The notes under the pieces were generated by a model. That model was not told the origin of the DNA. It saw only the letters and a list, made by a program, of their open reading frames with translations, and made no database searches. A stretch of DNA of 64,000 nt from JACPUX01 sp964517465. GTDB taxonomy: Bacteria > Pseudomonadota > Gammaproteobacteria > Burkholderiales > Casimicrobiaceae. Each line of letters starts with the position of its first letter. Positions within the stretch are counted from its first letter, which is position 1. The translations under genes were made by a program, and so were the position numbers. Positions 61,856-64,000 of the stretch are shown one piece after another. The stretch is from the NCBI GenBank assembly GCA_964517465.1, contig CAZFEK010000006.1, forward strand, positions 47,499 to 111,498, in the 5' to 3' direction.

Positions 61856-62890
61856 TCATGACGGATCGCTCGGCAACGAAACCAAATCTGCCAGCAAGGC
61901 CTCGATACTCTCGGCCGTGGTATCCCAGGCGCACATCAAACGCACTCCTCCTGCGGCGGCGAAGTCGTAGAAACGCCAGCCGCGCGCTCGCAGTACCTGC
62001 TTCATTCCTTCGGGCAGAGCGACGAACACGCCATTGGCTTCCACGGGGTAGAGCACGCGCGCCCCGGGGATGCGGCCCAAGCCTGCGGCCAGCTTTTGCG
62101 CCATGGCGTTGGCGTGCGCGGCGTGGCGCAGCCAGGCGTCTGCTTCCAAAAGACCCAGCCAAGGCGCCGAGAGAAAGCGCATTTTCGAGGCGAGCTGGCC
62201 GGCTTGTTTGCAGCGCCAGGCGAAATCTTCGCCGAGTTGGCGGTCGAAAAAGATTACCGCTTCGCCCACCGGCGTCCCCATTTTGGTGCCACCGAAACAG
62301 AGCACGTCGACCCCCGCGCGCCAGGTGATCTCGGCGGGAGCCACGCCCAGCGCGGCAACCGCGTTGGCAAAACGCGCGCCGTCCATATGCAGCTTTAGCC
62401 TGCGTGTATGCGCGATCTCGGCAAGTGCCGCCACTTCTGCGGGCCGATACACCGTGCCGACCTCGGTGGCTTGCGTCAGTGTCACCACGCGCGGCTTGGG
62501 AGCGTGGATGTCCGCGCGCAGCTCGATGGCGTCGCGCACCGCGGCGGGGTCTAGTTTTCCGAGATCGCCGCCCACGGTCACGAGCTTGGCGCCGCAAGAA
62601 AAGAACTCCGGGGCATTACACTCATCGGTTTCGACATGTGCGAGCGTATGGCAGATCACGCTGTGATAGCTCTGGCACAGCGAAGAAAGGGCCAGCGAAT
62701 TGGCCGCCGTGCCGTTGAAGACGAAGTAGACTTCGCAATCGGTTTCGAACACTTCGCGCAAGCGGTCGCAGGCGCGCCGCGTCCATTCGTCCTCGCCGTA
62801 GCCGGGCGCATCGCCCGCATTGGCGTTGACCAATGCCCGCAAAGCTTCGGGGCACATGCCCGCGCAATTGTCGCTGGCGAACTGTGGCAT
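61856..62890 (-). CDS. ltaE: Low-specificity L-threonine aldolase
   Basis: About 344 residues from ATG 62890; the open frame to 63067 does not look like the family. PLP fold-type I landmarks are FASDNCAGMCPEAL at the start, YGEDEWTRRACDRLREVF, FNGTAANSLAL, AHVETDECNAPEFF, LHMDGARFANA and the PLP Lys in CFGGTKMGTP near 200. It splits L-threonine and L-allo-threonine to glycine and acetaldehyde. The family can also act on related beta-hydroxy amino acids. Confidence 0.9.
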   Translation of the reverse strand: MPQFASDNCAGMCPEALRALVNANAGDAPGYGEDEWTRRACDRLREVFETDCEVYFVFNGTAANSLALSSLCQSYHSVICHTLAHVETDECNAPEFFSCGAKLVTVGGDLGKLDPAAVRDAIELRADIHAPKPRVVTLTQATEVGTVYRPAEVAALAEIAHTRRLKLHMDGARFANAVAALGVAPAEITWRAGVDVLCFGGTKMGTPVGEAVIFFDRQLGEDFAWRCKQAGQLASKMRFLSAPWLGLLEADAWLRHAAHANAMAQKLAAGLGRIPGARVLYPVEANGVFVALPEGMKQVLRARGWRFYDFAAAGGVRLMCAWDTTAESIEALLADLVSLPSDPS

Positions 62891-62969
62891 AGGGGCTCCA
62901 AACGAGTTGGAAAACGAGGAAGCGGCCAACATACCCCAATCTCGCCAGAATGGGTTGGCCTTTGGCGCG

Positions 62970-63752
62970 CTAGGGCGGAAATGCCCCGGCCAAACGCGCC
63001 GCCGCTTGGCGCAGCGCCGGCACGAAGGCCAAGACTTGCTCCAATTTGCGGCGCGAAGCGGGCGCATGCACGGCCAGTGCGGCCGGCACGCGGCGTTTCT
63101 CGTCCTTTACTGGCACGGCCACGCAGACCATGCCTTCGAGATATTCCTCGCGATCGAGGCTCACCCCTTCACGGCGAATTTTGGCGAGCTCTTGCTCGAA
63201 GCTGAGGCGATCGGTGCAGGTGTTGGCGGTGTAGCGCTCGAATGCCAGGGCGTCGAGAATGCGCTTTCTCTCTCGCGCCGGGAGCAGCGCCAGCAGCAGT
63301 TTGCCGCTGGCGCTGGCGTGTGCAGGGACCTTGGAGCCGGGCTGGAAGTGCAGCCGCAGGGGCCAATTGGCTTCGACCCGATCCAAATAAAGCACTTCGG
63401 CGCCATCGAGCACGGTGAGGTTGCAGGTCTCGCCGCATTGCTTCACCAATGCCTGGAGAATGGCATGGCGCGGCGCCCTCCAGGCCGGATGCACCATGGT
63501 CTTCAGGCCCAGCGCGGCAAGCCGGGGCCCTGGCGCAAAGCGCTTGCCCTCCGGCTCGCGGGTCAGCAGCCCGGCCTCCAAGAGTTGCATGGCAATGCGA
63601 TGCACGGTCGGCTTGGGCAAACCGCAATGCTGAATCATGTCGGTAATGCCCAGCGGGCTTTCGGCCTGGGCGACGATTTCCAAGATTTGGATGGAACGCA
63701 GCGCGGCAGAAGTGTCCTTCTCGGACGGAGGGATTGGTTGGTCGTCGGTCAT
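62970..63752 (-). CDS. IclR-family transcriptional regulator
   Basis: About 260 residues from ATG 63752 (longer in-frame starts exist but overlap the promoter region). The N-terminal winged helix is clear (ALRSIQILEIVAQAESPLGITDMIQHCGLPKPTVHRI). The C-terminal GAF-like effector domain includes PAHASASGKLLLALL and DREEYLEGMVCVAVPV. It is divergent from xsc, with 94 bp between starts, so it probably controls sulfonate breakdown genes. The inducer is unknown. Confidence 0.9.
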   Translation of the reverse strand: MTDDQPIPPSEKDTSAALRSIQILEIVAQAESPLGITDMIQHCGLPKPTVHRIAMQLLEAGLLTREPEGKRFAPGPRLAALGLKTMVHPAWRAPRHAILQALVKQCGETCNLTVLDGAEVLYLDRVEANWPLRLHFQPGSKVPAHASASGKLLLALLPARERKRILDALAFERYTANTCTDRLSFEQELAKIRREGVSLDREEYLEGMVCVAVPVKDEKRRVPAALAVHAPASRRKLEQVLAFVPALRQAAARLAGAFPP

Positions 63753-63771
63753 AGCAAAATGATAGAAAAAC

Positions 63772-63785
63772 GGAACAATTCGTCC
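63772..63785. promoter_or_regulatory. Candidate IclR-type operator
   Basis: GGAACAATTCGTCC has the dyad GGA-nn-AATT-nn-TCC in the IclR-xsc divergent gap. It resembles the inverted-repeat sites bound by IclR proteins. Confidence 0.4.
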
Positions 63786-63846
63786 CATTATTGCCACAAA
63801 TCTCTTTGCATGCAATGATGGCCGCCGACGATACGCAGGAGGCGGC

Positions 63847-64000
63847 ATGAGCAACGATACCCCAGCTCATACGATCAAGCAGCACATGACGCCTTCCGAG
63901 GCGCTGGTGGAGACGCTCGTAGCGCAGGGCGTGCGCGAGGTTTTTGGCATCGTCGGCTCGGCCTACATGGATGCGCTGGATCTCTTTCCCGCGGCGGGCA
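63847..64000 (+). CDS. xsc: Sulfoacetaldehyde acetyltransferase, 3' part beyond the window
   Basis: Only the first 51 codons are present. They start at ATG 63847 behind an AGGAGG site. The visible sequence (MTPSEALVETLVAQGV, then FGIVGSAYMDALDLFPAAG) follows the known Xsc N-terminus closely, including the GSA(F/Y)MDAxD segment at the start of the ThDP-binding fold. Xsc converts sulfoacetaldehyde and phosphate to acetyl phosphate and sulfite, the key step for taurine and isethionate use. Other ThDP enzymes of the same superfamily are less likely on this match. Confidence 0.85.
   Translation, partial: MSNDTPAHTIKQHMTPSEALVETLVAQGVREVFGIVGSAYMDALDLFPAAG

Noticed and set aside
1..64000. CRISPR arrays, tRNA or rRNA genes, insertion sequences
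   Set aside because: I looked for regularly spaced repeats, clover-leaf-like sequences, rRNA blocks and transposase motifs and found none.

Overview
The window looks like chromosomal DNA of a GC-rich betaproteobacterium, probably Rhodocyclales or Nitrosomonadales. The evidence is a complete division and cell wall (dcw) cluster ending in lpxC, with murB kept between murC and ddlB, a B12-dependent class II ribonucleotide reductase, and the start of an xsc gene for sulfonate breakdown. The placement is inferred from gene content and protein style, not from a search. There is one assembly gap (98 N, 20739-20836). No rRNA, tRNA, CRISPR array or insertion sequence was recognised.

1-4129: the 3' end of a probable surface protein gene with a strong terminator, a large exported Ser/Thr- and Cys-rich protein, and an exported parvulin-type isomerase. 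4177-17250 (+ strand): a glycan region with an ABC exporter (wzm/wzt), two tandem LpxL-like acyltransferase homologues, a methyltransferase with a long coiled coil, a GT2-GT4 double glycosyltransferase, and two large TPR proteins with O-GlcNAc-transferase-like (GT41) ends. 17229-29444 (- strand): seven genes, mostly joined by 4-bp ATGA overlaps. They encode a GT4 transferase, an undecaprenyl-phosphate sugar transferase, two membrane proteins, a DUF5672/SEC-C/TPR/GT9-like fusion and two SEC-C/TPR/GT41 proteins. Together the region looks like an ABC-dependent surface polysaccharide locus merged with an unusually rich set of protein O-glycosyltransferase candidates. One of these carries an 11-G tract that could make it phase variable.

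29895-32741: nrdJ. 32905-40293 (- strand): a compact seven-gene operon that joins a DUF1800/DUF1501 pair and a c-type cytochrome to a TlpA/DUF4266/DUF3570/ApbE module. The DUF3570 protein carries a flavinylation-like DxxSGAS motif.

40739-59574 (+ strand): the whole dcw cluster, mraZ-rsmH-ftsL-ftsI-murE-murF-mraY-murD-ftsW-murG-murC-murB-ddlB-ftsQ-ftsA-ftsZ-lpxC. A clear mraZ promoter has its -10 box inside a four-unit MraZ operator. Directly after the mraY stop codon, and in the same frame, lies a 55-codon ORF that repeats the last MraY helix with many synonymous changes.

59628-64000: a small membrane protein, a SRPBCC/MerR pair, a methyltransferase, a threonine aldolase, an IclR regulator, and the divergent start of xsc, which runs off the window. 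Long ORFs lying antisense to nrdJ, ftsZ, ftsI and mraY were judged to be shadows of high-GC coding sequence.
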